A stretch of 64,000 bases of DNA from Amycolatopsis rubida. Lineage in GTDB: Bacteria; Actinomycetota; Actinomycetes; Mycobacteriales; Pseudonocardiaceae. The notes below the pieces were generated by a model. The model ran no database searches. It was not told where the DNA came from and saw nothing but the letters and a program-made list of their open reading frames with translations. Positions 10,068-18,458 of the stretch are shown piece by piece. Positions within the stretch are counted from its first letter, which is position 1; every line of letters starts with the position of its first letter. The stretch lies in NCBI RefSeq assembly GCF_900115345.1, contig NZ_FOWC01000004.1, positions 372,001 to 436,000 of the forward strand, written 5' to 3'. Both the position numbers and the translations under genes were made by a program.

Positions 10068-10146
10068 ACCGTCGTTTTCTCTTCCACGGCGTCAGCATGG
10101 CAGTCCCCGATGACCGCCTGCTGACACCGCGCCTACGGGGCCCGCC

Positions 10147-10191
10147 GCGTCAGGGCGCTGTCAGAAGGGTGTCACCGCTCGCCGCTAGTTT
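10147..10191 (+). promoter_or_regulatory. SARP-type promoter of the ACP-KS operon
   Basis: Three direct repeats start with GTCAG (10149), GTCAG (10160) and GTCAC (10171), exactly 11 bp apart. The -10-like TAGTTT starts at 10186, 15 bp after the last repeat. No -35 hexamer is evident, as is usual for SARP promoters where the repeats take its place. The same arrangement, with the same GTCAG/GTCAG/GTCAC order and the same 15-bp offset, precedes the CrtI-like gene on the other strand. Confidence 0.72.
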
Positions 10192-10238
10192 TCGGGCCGA
10201 TCCCTTGCAACGGTCCCAGACGATCGGAAGTGACCCCC

Positions 10239-10490
10239 ATGACGACAGCCGTCTCCGAACGCATGCAGCAGATCCGCGAGATCGTCTGCACGCACCTCGA
10301 ACTCGACGACGCGGAGCTCACCGAAACCAGCGATTTCGCCGACGACCACGAGGCCGATTCGCTGTCGCTGATGGACGTGCTGGCCGCGCTGGAGAAGAAG
10401 TTCGGCGTCACGATCGACCAGGCCCAGTTCGCCCGGATGACCAACCTGCGCGCGGTGTACGAGGTCGTCTCGGAATCCGCGAGCTGGTAG
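10239..10490 (+). CDS. acyl carrier protein (type II)
   Basis: An 83-residue ACP with the phosphopantetheine site ADSLSLMD; Ser41 is the attachment residue. The start is ATG 10239, preceded by CGGAAG at suitable distance; a GTG at 10230 is in frame but overlaps that ribosome binding site. It is the first gene of the plus-strand biosynthetic operon, five bases before the ketosynthase. The window has a second discrete ACP (32874-33143), so the two probably carry different acyl intermediates. This one most likely serves the ketosynthase/chain-length-factor pair. Confidence 0.9.
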   Translation: MTTAVSERMQQIREIVCTHLELDDAELTETSDFADDHEADSLSLMDVLAALEKKFGVTIDQAQFARMTNLRAVYEVVSESASW

Positions 10491-10495
10491 CGGAC

Positions 10496-11749
10496 ATGTC
10501 GCAGCCGACCAGTATCGGACGACGGGTGGTCATCACCGGATGCGGTGTCGTGTCGAGCATCGGCATCGGGGTCCGGGAGTTCACCTCGGCACTGCGCGCC
10601 GGGCGCAGCAACGTCCGGCCGATCTCGGTGTTCGACACCACCGGGTTCGCCCACGACAACGGCTGCGAGGTCGCCGACTTCGAGCCCGCCCGGTGGATCC
10701 GCACGCTCGACCCCGGCGATCTCGGCCGGGCGAGCCGGTTCTCCACCGCGGCCGCCCGCCTCGCCGTCGAGGATTCAGGGCTGCCGCTGGAAACCCTTCG
10801 CGCCGCGCGCACGCTGGTCTCGGTGGGCAGCACCGACGGCGAGGCGCACGAACTCGACGGTCTCGTGGCGCGGGAACTCTCCGCCGGGCTGGCCGGTCTC
10901 GACCCGAAGCTGGTGCGCCGCACCTCCGCGGGACGGCTGGCCACGTCGATCGCGCGCGAACTCGAACTGACCGACGTCGAGACCGGGACCATCGCGACGG
11001 CGTGCTCGGCGGGGAACTACGCCATCGGCAACTCGCTCGACGCGATCCGGTGCGGGGACGCCGAGTTCGCCCTCTGCGGCGGCGCCGATGCGCTGTGCCG
11101 CAAGACGTTCACCTCGTTCTACCGGTTGCGCAGCATCGCCCCGGACTGCTGCCGTCCCTTCGACCGCAACCGGATGGGCATCCTCACCGGCGAGGGCGCG
11201 GGCATTCTTCTGCTGGAGAGCCTCGACTCCGCGCTCGCCCGCGGCGCCCGGATCTACGCGGAAGTGCTGGGGTACGGCATGTCCTGCGACGCGCACCATC
11301 CGGTGGCGCCGCATCAGGCCGGGATCGCCCGCTGCATGGAGCTGGCGCTGGCCGACGCCGGGGTCAAACCCGCCGAAATCGACCTGATCTCGGCGCACGG
11401 CACCGGGACCAAAGCCAACGACATGACCGAGTCCGCGGCGATCCGCGACCTCTTCGGGCCGAAGCCGCCGCGCACCGTGTCGATGAAATCCATGCTGGGG
11501 CACTCGATGGGCGCGGCGAGCGCGCTGGCCGCGATCGGCTGTTCGATCGCGCTCACCGAGCAGTTCATCCCGCCCACCATCAACCACCGCGACACCGACC
11601 CGGACTGCCCGGTGGACTGCGTGCCCAACGAATCCGTCGACGCCGACCTCGACATCGTGCAGAACAACGGCTGGGCCTTCGGCGGCAACAACGCCGTGGT
11701 CCTGCTCGGCCGGTACGAGCGGCAACCCCGAGAGGAGGCCGTACGGTGA
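10496..11749 (+). CDS. type II beta-ketoacyl synthase, KS-alpha
   Basis: A 417-residue KAS I/II-fold condensing enzyme that elongates an ACP-bound chain by decarboxylative condensation with malonyl-ACP. The catalytic triad is complete: nucleophile Cys170 in TACSAGN, first His in SAHGTGTKAND and second His in SMLGHSMGAA. It is followed, with a GTGA overlap, by a homologue lacking the active Cys, so the two probably form a KS-CLF heterodimer as in type II polyketide and polyene systems. ACP and ketoreductase are in the same operon, but no dehydratase, malonyltransferase or cyclase gene was seen in the window. Confidence 0.93.
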   Translation: MSQPTSIGRRVVITGCGVVSSIGIGVREFTSALRAGRSNVRPISVFDTTGFAHDNGCEVADFEPARWIRTLDPGDLGRASRFSTAAARLAVEDSGLPLETLRAARTLVSVGSTDGEAHELDGLVARELSAGLAGLDPKLVRRTSAGRLATSIARELELTDVETGTIATACSAGNYAIGNSLDAIRCGDAEFALCGGADALCRKTFTSFYRLRSIAPDCCRPFDRNRMGILTGEGAGILLLESLDSALARGARIYAEVLGYGMSCDAHHPVAPHQAGIARCMELALADAGVKPAEIDLISAHGTGTKANDMTESAAIRDLFGPKPPRTVSMKSMLGHSMGAASALAAIGCSIALTEQFIPPTINHRDTDPDCPVDCVPNESVDADLDIVQNNGWAFGGNNAVVLLGRYERQPREEAVR

Positions 11750-12822
11750 CCGCACCGGCTCGGCGCCGTCCGGTCATCTCGGCCTGGACCGCCATCTCCC
11801 CCTTCGGCTACGGCCGGGAAGCGTTCGCCGAGGGCGTTCGCTCCCGGCGCGAGCCCACCGTCGAACCGGGCGGGCCGAACGACCCGGCGGCCGTCGTGCC
11901 CAGCTTCGACGTGCGCGAGAGGTTCGGCCGCAAGAAGACCCGGGCGATGAACCGGGTCAGCGGGCTGACCGTCGCGGCGGCGCAGCAGCTGCTCGCCGAC
12001 ATGGAACTGGCCCCGGACGGCGACCGCGAGCACATCGGTTTCGTGCTCGGCACCACGACCGGCAGTGCGCAGAGCATGATGGACCTGACCCGCGCGTCGA
12101 TCACCGGCGAACAGCCCGACCACGTCGAACCCGCCGCGGTCCCCGGCACCGTGATGAACTGCGCGGCGGGGCAGGCCGCGATCTGGCACGGGCTCAAGGG
12201 GCCCAACGCGACGATCGCCGCGGGGCGCACCACTGGGTTGCAGGCGTTGAACTACGCGCGCCGGCTGCTGATGACCGAACGTGCGGCTCAGGTGTTGTGC
12301 GGTGCGGCCGAGGAGCATTCCGACGCGCGGTCCTGGCTTGAACACCACCGGCGCGGCGGAGCGGCGACGCTCGGCGAAGGCTGTGCGATGTTCCTGCTCG
12401 AACCGGCGGACTCGGCCAATCCGCGCACCGTGCTGGCGACACTGACCGGCATCGACTCGCGGATCTGCCTCGACGGTGACCTCGCCGGAACCTTGCACGC
12501 CACCGTGTCCTCGCTGCTGAAACGGTCTGGCGTCAACGCGGACCAAGTGTGGGCGGCGGTCGGCAGTGGCTTCCCGGCGGGATCGGACCGTCCCGAGGAC
12601 GCCACGCTGCGGCAGCTGTTCGGAGACGAAGTGACGGATCGCGTGCCGCCGGTGGATCTCATCGGCGACACCTCGGCGGCGACCGCGTTGTTCGGTCTGG
12701 CGTCGGTGCTCAGCATCGCCGACGGCGCCGACCACGGCGACCAGGACCACATCGTCGTGACCGCTTGCGATGACGACGGTTCGGTGGCCTGTGCGCTGCT
12801 GCAGCTCGGCGGTGCGCGATGA
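11746..12822 (+). CDS. chain-length-factor-like ketosynthase homologue (KS-beta)
   Basis: A 358-residue KAS-fold protein that overlaps KS-alpha by four bases. In the position of the active Cys (TACSAG in KS-alpha) it has AAGRTTG, so Cys is replaced by Arg. It is also shorter than most CLFs (about 400), with a reduced C-terminal half. It should therefore be a non-condensing partner that shapes the chain-length pocket of KS-alpha. Arg instead of the usual Gln is unusual and may mean it does not share the malonyl-ACP decarboxylating role suggested for some CLFs. It overlaps the ketoreductase by four bases (ATGA). Confidence 0.82.
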   Translation: MTAPARRRPVISAWTAISPFGYGREAFAEGVRSRREPTVEPGGPNDPAAVVPSFDVRERFGRKKTRAMNRVSGLTVAAAQQLLADMELAPDGDREHIGFVLGTTTGSAQSMMDLTRASITGEQPDHVEPAAVPGTVMNCAAGQAAIWHGLKGPNATIAAGRTTGLQALNYARRLLMTERAAQVLCGAAEEHSDARSWLEHHRRGGAATLGEGCAMFLLEPADSANPRTVLATLTGIDSRICLDGDLAGTLHATVSSLLKRSGVNADQVWAAVGSGFPAGSDRPEDATLRQLFGDEVTDRVPPVDLIGDTSAATALFGLASVLSIADGADHGDQDHIVVTACDDDGSVACALLQLGGAR

Positions 12823-13553
12823 GCAGAACCGCGCTCGTGACCGGCGGCTCCCGCGGGATCGGCCGGGCGGTCGTGCTCCGCCTGGCACAGGACGGGTTCG
12901 ACGTCGCTTTCTGCTACCACAGCAACCAGACCGCAGCGGACGTTCTCGTCAAGGAAGTCCTCGACCTGGGCGTGCGCGTCGAGGCGACTCAGGTCGACGT
13001 CGCCGACGGCGAGGCGGTCACGGCATGGGTGGAGCGCACGGCCGACGAGTTCGGGCCGCCGGACGCGCTGGTCACCTCGGCCGGGATCACCCGGGACGGT
13101 TCGCTCGCGCTGATGGCCGAACCGGACTGGTCGAGTGTCCTGCGCACCAATCTCGACGGCGTCTTCCACGCGTGCCGCCCCGCGGTGTTCCGGATGATCA
13201 AACGCCGCGCCGGAAGCGTCGTGACGCTGTCCTCGGTGTCCGGTGTGCACGGCAATCCGACGCAGACCAACTACTCGGCGGCCAAGAGCGGCGTGCTCGG
13301 CTTCACCAAGGCGCTGGCCAAGGAAGTCGGCCGGTACGGGGTGCGGGTCAACTCCGTCGCGCCGGGCCTGATCGAGACCGACATGCTCGGCAAGCTCAGC
13401 GAAGCGACTCGCGAGAAGATGCTGCGGGCTGTCCCGCTGCGCCGGTTCGGCAAGCCGGAAGAGGTCGCGGACCTGGTGTCGTTCCTGGTTTCCGACCGCG
13501 CTTCCTACATCACCGGCAGCGTCTTCGAGGTCGACGGCGGCTTCGTCGTCTAG
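12819..13553 (+). CDS. FabG-like 3-oxoacyl-ACP reductase
   Basis: A 244-residue short-chain dehydrogenase. It has the NADPH-binding TGGSRGIG at about residues 8-15, NLDGVFHA, catalytic Ser in VTLSSVSG and the YSAAK Tyr/Lys pair. ETDML and FLVSDRASYITG are FabG hallmarks. It would reduce the beta-keto group made by the KS pair to a 3-hydroxyacyl-ACP. Because no dehydratase is nearby, the chain may stay hydroxylated, be dehydrated by a fatty-acid enzyme, or be desaturated by the dehydrogenases encoded at 31.1-34.8 kb. It is translationally coupled to the CLF-like gene. Confidence 0.93.
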   Translation: MSRTALVTGGSRGIGRAVVLRLAQDGFDVAFCYHSNQTAADVLVKEVLDLGVRVEATQVDVADGEAVTAWVERTADEFGPPDALVTSAGITRDGSLALMAEPDWSSVLRTNLDGVFHACRPAVFRMIKRRAGSVVTLSSVSGVHGNPTQTNYSAAKSGVLGFTKALAKEVGRYGVRVNSVAPGLIETDMLGKLSEATREKMLRAVPLRRFGKPEEVADLVSFLVSDRASYITGSVFEVDGGFVV

Positions 13554-13621
13554 CTGCTCTCTCCCGCGGCAGCGCTGGCAGCGCGTGCCGCGTCCTATCC
13601 GTGCGCTGGCGAAAGGACGTC

Positions 13622-14992
13622 ATGAGCGCCGACAACGGTTTCATCCCGCGGCTCAAGACCGCGGTTCTGGGCACGGCCGACCGCCCGCTGGTGTTCGTCG
13701 GCAACTTCGAGGTCGAAGAGCAGTGGGCGGTCGACGAGCAGGGGCTGCCCCGGGTGTCCGCCCCGGGCGGCATGGCGGTCGTCAACAGCATGGACGAGTT
13801 CGCGTTGCTGCTGGGCGGGAAGCGGGACCACGTGGTGCTCAAGCACGCGCCCGACCCCGGTTACCGCGGCTATCTGGAAGGGCTCGGTCTCGACCTGCCG
13901 CAGATCCACGTGATCGCGGACCCGGATCCGGCGCGCACGGTCAGCCAGGACGCGCTGCACGATCCGTGGTTGATCGCCGCGCTGTCCGCGTTGCGCACCG
14001 ATGAAGCGTGTCTGCTCGCGCACGGTGTCTCCGCGGTGGAAGAAGAACTGTCTACTGCGACTGGGTTGCCGTTGGCCGCTCCGGACGCGGCTCGGTGCAA
14101 GGCGGTGAACAGCAAGATCTACAGCCGCCGCATCGCGACGAAGCTCGGGTTGCGGCAGCCGAACGGCTGGGCGTGCGACACGCTCGACCTGCTCGACGAG
14201 GCCGTCACCGAGGCCGCCGCCGTGCTCGCCACCGGGCGAAAGGTCGTCGTCAAGGAGGCGTTCGGGGTTTCCGGCAAGGGGATCTCGGTGGTCTCCGACG
14301 AACGCCGTCTCGACCGGTTGCGCCGGATGATCTCCGCGACCGCCCGCCGGAAGGGCCGGGACCGGATCGCGTTCGTCGTCGAGGAGTGGGTCGACAAGCG
14401 CGCCGACCTCAACTACCAGTTCACCGTGAGCCGCGACGGTTCGGTGCATTTCGACTTCGTCAAGGAGCTGATCACCGAGAACGGCGTCCACAAGGGGCAC
14501 CGGATCCCGCCGCGGCTGGACGAGGCGCAGCTGGAGACCATCCGGTCCGCGGCGCAGGCGCTCGGCGGGCAGCTCGCCGCCGACGGCTACTACGGCGTCG
14601 TCGGAGTGGACGCGATCGTCGAACCGGACGGCGGCATCTTCCCGGTGCTGGAAATCAACGCCCGCAACAACATGTCCACCTATCAGGTGCCGATCCAGGA
14701 ACGCTTCGTCACCGCGGGCGAGACCGCGATGGCCCGGCACTACTCGCTGCGGCTCGGCACCAGCGTCGGCTTCGACCGGTTCCGCGAGGTGCTCGGCGAC
14801 CTGCTTTTCGACGGCGCGGGCAGCGGCCTGCTGGTGAACAACTTCGCCACCGTCAACGCCGGCGCGCAGACCGCGGACGGGGCCCCGTTCGCCGGCCGCC
14901 TCTACGGCGTGCTCATCGGGGATTCGGTCGCCGAGGTCGACCGGATCGACGCGCGGGTCGAACGCGCGCTGGCCGTCCTGCAGCAGGACTAG
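13622..14992 (+). CDS. ATP-grasp ligase (PGM1-like)
   Basis: A 456-residue ATP-grasp enzyme expected to activate a carboxylate as acyl phosphate and form an amide or ester. An N-terminal pre-grasp domain (about 1-155) is followed by ATP-binding elements: VVVKEAFGVSGKGISVV (lysine plus glycine loop), FVVEEWVDKRADLNYQF, and the Mg-binding LEINARNNMSTYQ. It is preceded by a GAAAGGA ribosome binding site 68 bp after the ketoreductase. Position between the acyl-chain genes and the Dap genes suggests that it joins an acyl or aminoacyl unit to Dap or to a peptide outside the NRPS. The actual substrates are not evident. Confidence 0.82.
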   Translation: MSADNGFIPRLKTAVLGTADRPLVFVGNFEVEEQWAVDEQGLPRVSAPGGMAVVNSMDEFALLLGGKRDHVVLKHAPDPGYRGYLEGLGLDLPQIHVIADPDPARTVSQDALHDPWLIAALSALRTDEACLLAHGVSAVEEELSTATGLPLAAPDAARCKAVNSKIYSRRIATKLGLRQPNGWACDTLDLLDEAVTEAAAVLATGRKVVVKEAFGVSGKGISVVSDERRLDRLRRMISATARRKGRDRIAFVVEEWVDKRADLNYQFTVSRDGSVHFDFVKELITENGVHKGHRIPPRLDEAQLETIRSAAQALGGQLAADGYYGVVGVDAIVEPDGGIFPVLEINARNNMSTYQVPIQERFVTAGETAMARHYSLRLGTSVGFDRFREVLGDLLFDGAGSGLLVNNFATVNAGAQTADGAPFAGRLYGVLIGDSVAEVDRIDARVERALAVLQQD

Positions 14993-15028
14993 CCCCATTT
15001 CCGCCCAGCCGAAGAATAAGGAAGTGCT

Positions 15029-16066
15029 GTGACCGAAACCGCTACCGTTCCGGAGTTCGCCGTCGTGTCCGGAGCACAGGTGCACCAGGTGCTCGACGGC
15101 GCCGAGAAGCAGCTGGCCGAACTGATCGAGGCGGCCTACCGGCTGCACGGGCAGCAGGCGACCGTCAACCCGCCCTCCTACTTCCTCCGGTTCCCGGACC
15201 GGCCGTCCGCGCGGATCATCGCGCTGCCCGCCTCGGTCGGCGGGGAGGTCGCGGTGGACGGGGTCAAGTGGATCTCCAGTTTCCCGGAGAACGTCCGCAC
15301 CGGGCTGCCGCGCGCCTCGGCCGTGCTGATCCTCAACGACCAGGCGACCGGTTACCCGCTGGCCTGCATGGAAAGCTCGATCATCAGCGCCAGCCGGACC
15401 GCGGCGTCGGCGGCGCTGGCGGCCGACTGGCTCAGCAGGCGCGGCGAACGGCCGCGGCGGCTCGGGTTCGTCGGCACCGGGCTCATCGCGCGTTACGTGC
15501 ACCGGTTCCTGCTCGGCACCGGCTGGGACTTCGACGAGACCGCGGTGTTCGACCTCTCCGCCGAGCACGCCGCCGGCTTCCGGGGCTACCTGGAGAGCAC
15601 CGGCGCGAGCGGGATCGCGGTGCGCGAAAGCGCCGAGGAACTGATCCGCGGCAGCGACCTGATCGTGTTCGCCACCGTGGCCGGGGAGCCGCACGTGCAC
15701 GATCCGGCCTGGTTCAGCCACAACCCGCTCGTGCTGAACGTCTCCCTGCGCGATCTGTCCACCGAGGTCATCCTGGCCTCGGCCAACGTGGTCGACGACG
15801 TCGAGCACTGCCTCAAGGCCAACACCTCGGTGCACCTGGCCGAACAGGCCACCGGCGGACGCGACTTCCTCGACGGCACCCTCTTCGACGTGCTGACCGG
15901 GGCACTCGCCCTGGACGCTGACCGGCCGCTGGTGTTCTCGCCGTTCGGCCTCGGCGTGCTGGACCTCGCGGTCGGCAAACACGTCCTGGACGAACTGCGC
16001 CGCCGGGGCGAACTGCACGAGGTCGGCGACTTCTTCTTCGAACTCGACCGCTACGGCCAGCGCTGA
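15029..16066 (+). CDS. sbnB: SbnB-like 2,3-diaminopropionate biosynthesis dehydrogenase
   Basis: A 345-residue member of the ornithine cyclodeaminase/mu-crystallin family. Rossmann motif GFVGTGLIARYVH lies at about 150-165, with PPSYFLRFP and TASAAL motifs. By analogy to staphyloferrin SbnB it oxidatively hydrolyses N-(1-amino-1-carboxyethyl)-glutamate to L-2,3-diaminopropionate and 2-oxoglutarate. The GTG start is preceded by AAGGAAG. Its stop shares one base with the next start (TGATG), coupling it to the SbnA homologue that makes its substrate. It is the only SbnB in the window although there are two SbnA copies. Confidence 0.87.
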   Translation: MTETATVPEFAVVSGAQVHQVLDGAEKQLAELIEAAYRLHGQQATVNPPSYFLRFPDRPSARIIALPASVGGEVAVDGVKWISSFPENVRTGLPRASAVLILNDQATGYPLACMESSIISASRTAASAALAADWLSRRGERPRRLGFVGTGLIARYVHRFLLGTGWDFDETAVFDLSAEHAAGFRGYLESTGASGIAVRESAEELIRGSDLIVFATVAGEPHVHDPAWFSHNPLVLNVSLRDLSTEVILASANVVDDVEHCLKANTSVHLAEQATGGRDFLDGTLFDVLTGALALDADRPLVFSPFGLGVLDLAVGKHVLDELRRRGELHEVGDFFFELDRYGQR

Positions 16067-17043
16067 TGCCGATCATCACCAGTCCGCACGAGTTCAACGT
16101 CGAGGACCTGTTCGTCGATCTGAACGGGTGTACAGGGCGATCGCTCTACCTCAAATGCGAGGGCTTCAACTTCGCCGGTTCGATCAAGATCAAGGCCGCG
16201 ACCGAGATGATCGACGCGGCCGAACTGGACGGCACGCTGAGGCCGGGCGCGACCCTGGTGGAGAGTTCGTCCGGCAACCTCGGGGTGGCGCTGAGCCTCG
16301 TCGCCACCAGCCGGGGTTACCGGTTCATCTGCGTCACCGATTCACGCTGCACCCTCGGTGCCCGGCAGCTGATGCAAACGCTCGGCGCCGAGGTGCACGT
16401 GATCACCGAGCCGCATCCGGAAGACGGGCTGCTCGGCGCGCGGATCGCGCACGTGCGGCGGCTGTGCGCCGAGGGCGACGACCGGGTGTGGCTCAATCAG
16501 TACGCGAACGCGGGAAACTGGCAGGCGCACTACCGCACCACCGGACCGCAGATCGCGAACTCGTTCCCGGGCGCCGACGTGGCGTTCATCGGAGCGGGCA
16601 CGACCGGCACGCTGATGGGCTGCGCGCGGTATCTGCGCGAGCACTGCCCCGGAATGCGCGTGGTGGCCATCGACACCGTGGGTTCGGTGACCTTCGGAAC
16701 CCCGGCCGCCCCGCGGATGATCCCCGGTCTCGGCACCGGCGTCCGGCCCGCGCTGCTCGACGAGTCCTATGTGGACGATGTGGTGCACGTGCCGGAACTC
16801 GACACCGTGCGCATGTGCCGCAGGCTCGTCCGGGCGGGGTTCCTGTTCGGCGGCTCGACCGGCACCGTGGTGGCCGGGGCGCTGAACTGGCTCGACCGGC
16901 ACGAGCACGGCGAAAGCCTCACCGCGGTGGCGGTCTCCCCCGATCTCGGCGACCGCTACCTGGACACGGTTTACCACGACCAGTGGGTGGCCGACCTCTA
17001 CGGAGACGCGGCGCTCGCCCCGCCCGCCGCGCTCGGGAGCTAG
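16066..17043 (+). CDS. sbnA: SbnA-like ACEGA synthase (copy 1)
   Basis: A 325-residue fold-type II PLP enzyme of the cysteine synthase family. SbnA condenses O-phospho-L-serine with L-glutamate to give N-(1-amino-1-carboxyethyl)-glutamate, the SbnB substrate. PLP-lysine region FNFAGSIKIKAA lies at about 38-50, substrate loop ESSSGNLG at about 65, and phosphate-binding GAGTTGTLMG further on. It is coupled to SbnB. A close homologue with the same motifs is encoded at 30127-31107 on the other strand, directly before the NRPS. The gene is followed by a 119-bp gap with a possible weak hairpin near 17118-17132. Confidence 0.88.
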   Translation: MPIITSPHEFNVEDLFVDLNGCTGRSLYLKCEGFNFAGSIKIKAATEMIDAAELDGTLRPGATLVESSSGNLGVALSLVATSRGYRFICVTDSRCTLGARQLMQTLGAEVHVITEPHPEDGLLGARIAHVRRLCAEGDDRVWLNQYANAGNWQAHYRTTGPQIANSFPGADVAFIGAGTTGTLMGCARYLREHCPGMRVVAIDTVGSVTFGTPAAPRMIPGLGTGVRPALLDESYVDDVVHVPELDTVRMCRRLVRAGFLFGGSTGTVVAGALNWLDRHEHGESLTAVAVSPDLGDRYLDTVYHDQWVADLYGDAALAPPAALGS

Positions 17044-17162
17044 TACCACTCGAAATCGAGGTGCCACGCCCAGTGTGCGCACGATCACGAGGAGCCATCC
17101 TTAGACCGTCCGGCTTGCCGCCTGCGCGGCGGGAGGCCTGAAGCGGCCCAAGGAGTGCGGCA

Positions 17163-18449
17163 TTGCGAACGCTACCTCTGCTCCGTCTCGCGCGCTGGTG
17201 TGCCGGACACCCCGGTCCGGTCCTGTGCGCGTGGCTGCTGTTCCTGGCCGTGGCGGCGAGCGAAGGGCTCGCCGCCACGACCGGCAGCTCCGCGGCACCC
17301 GCCGGTTCCGTCCTCACGGTCGGCTGCCTGCTCACCGCACTGCTGTTGTTGCTGGTGCTGGGTTCGCTGCGGCTGGCCGCGATCGCGTTCGGATATCTCG
17401 CGACCGTCGGGGTCGGCGCGCTCGGCGCGCTGATGGCGGTCGCCGAACGAGCGGGTTCGTTCGGCAGCTGGAACCTCGTTCTCCTGCCCGGCATCACGAG
17501 CGCGGCCAACCATCTGCTGTTCGCGGTCCGCAGGCGGCAGGAGATGCCGCCGGGCAAGCACGACGCGTCCGACACCGCGCAGATCGTCGCCTCGACCGCC
17601 GGGCGGACCGCGCTCGTCACCGGACTCGCGATGCTTTCCGCGATGACCGGGTTGTGTCTGACCGGGGAGCCGCACGTCATGCGATTGGCGGCAGCCGTGG
17701 TCCTGGTCGTTCTGGTGGAGGCCGCCGCGGCGCTGACGTTGCTCCCGGTGCTGCTGACCCGGATCGCGCTTCCGGTGAAGAGGTCGTTCCAGTGGCACTG
17801 GCTGCCCCGGTTCGTCGCCCGCCTGCCCGCGACCTGGCGTTACCGCAACGCGGCGGGGCTCATCGGCGCGCTGGCCTGCACTGCCGCTGCACTCGGCTAC
17901 GTCGTCTACCGCTACCTCGAATCGCCGGCGCTGCCGCCGTTGCCGCTGGCGATGCTGATCGGGCTGACCTCGTTGGCAGTGATCACAGCTTTCCGGCCGG
18001 TCGTGGTCGCACTGACGACCGCGGTGCTTTCCGTACTGTCCGCGCTTTTCGCGCTGACCATGCTCACCTGCATGGATCCGCCGACCCCGACCTGGCTGCC
18101 AGTGGCGCTGGTGGCGGTGCTCGCCGCGCCCACGACTGACATGCATGTCTGCCTGCTGCACCACTTCCGTGTCGAGGCGCTGACCGGGATGTCCCCGCAG
18201 CACGTGCTCGCGGAGGGACTGCGGCGCGGCACCGTGGCGATCTCCAGCGCGAGCGTGGTGTCGATCGGGATCTTCAGCGCGCTCGGGATCGCCGGCCCCG
18301 GCGAGCTGAGCGAGTTCGGCTGGGCCGCCGCCGCGGCGCTGGCGATGGACGTGCTGGTGATCCGGTTGGTGCTGCTTCCCTTGCTGCTCTCGCTAGCCGG
18401 CCCGGTCCGCTGGTGGCGGCGGACCGGGCCGGGGGCTGCGCGAAAGTGA
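17163..18449 (+). CDS. shortened MMPL/RND-like membrane protein
   Basis: A 428-residue, very hydrophobic protein with about ten predicted membrane segments. It resembles the transmembrane part of MMPL transporters: the closing segment with PTTDMHVCLLHHF, RRGTVAISSASVV and ALAMDVLVIRLVLLP matches the family's second membrane block. The family is normally more than 700 residues; the large extracellular loop after the first helix is missing. The TTG start at 17163 is chosen because AAGGAG lies seven bases upstream. It is the last gene of the plus-strand operon. It may export the product or an acylated intermediate, or have lost transport activity. Confidence 0.75.
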   Translation: MRTLPLLRLARWCAGHPGPVLCAWLLFLAVAASEGLAATTGSSAAPAGSVLTVGCLLTALLLLLVLGSLRLAAIAFGYLATVGVGALGALMAVAERAGSFGSWNLVLLPGITSAANHLLFAVRRRQEMPPGKHDASDTAQIVASTAGRTALVTGLAMLSAMTGLCLTGEPHVMRLAAAVVLVVLVEAAAALTLLPVLLTRIALPVKRSFQWHWLPRFVARLPATWRYRNAAGLIGALACTAAALGYVVYRYLESPALPPLPLAMLIGLTSLAVITAFRPVVVALTTAVLSVLSALFALTMLTCMDPPTPTWLPVALVAVLAAPTTDMHVCLLHHFRVEALTGMSPQHVLAEGLRRGTVAISSASVVSIGIFSALGIAGPGELSEFGWAAAAALAMDVLVIRLVLLPLLLSLAGPVRWWRRTGPGAARK

Positions 18450-18458
18450 GCCGGGGCC

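Noticed and set aside
12770..13621. Long plus-strand frame (12770-14992) reading through the KR region as one large protein with the ATP-grasp
   Set aside because: Only the part from 13622 has family motifs; the upstream part is the out-of-frame shadow of the ketoreductase.
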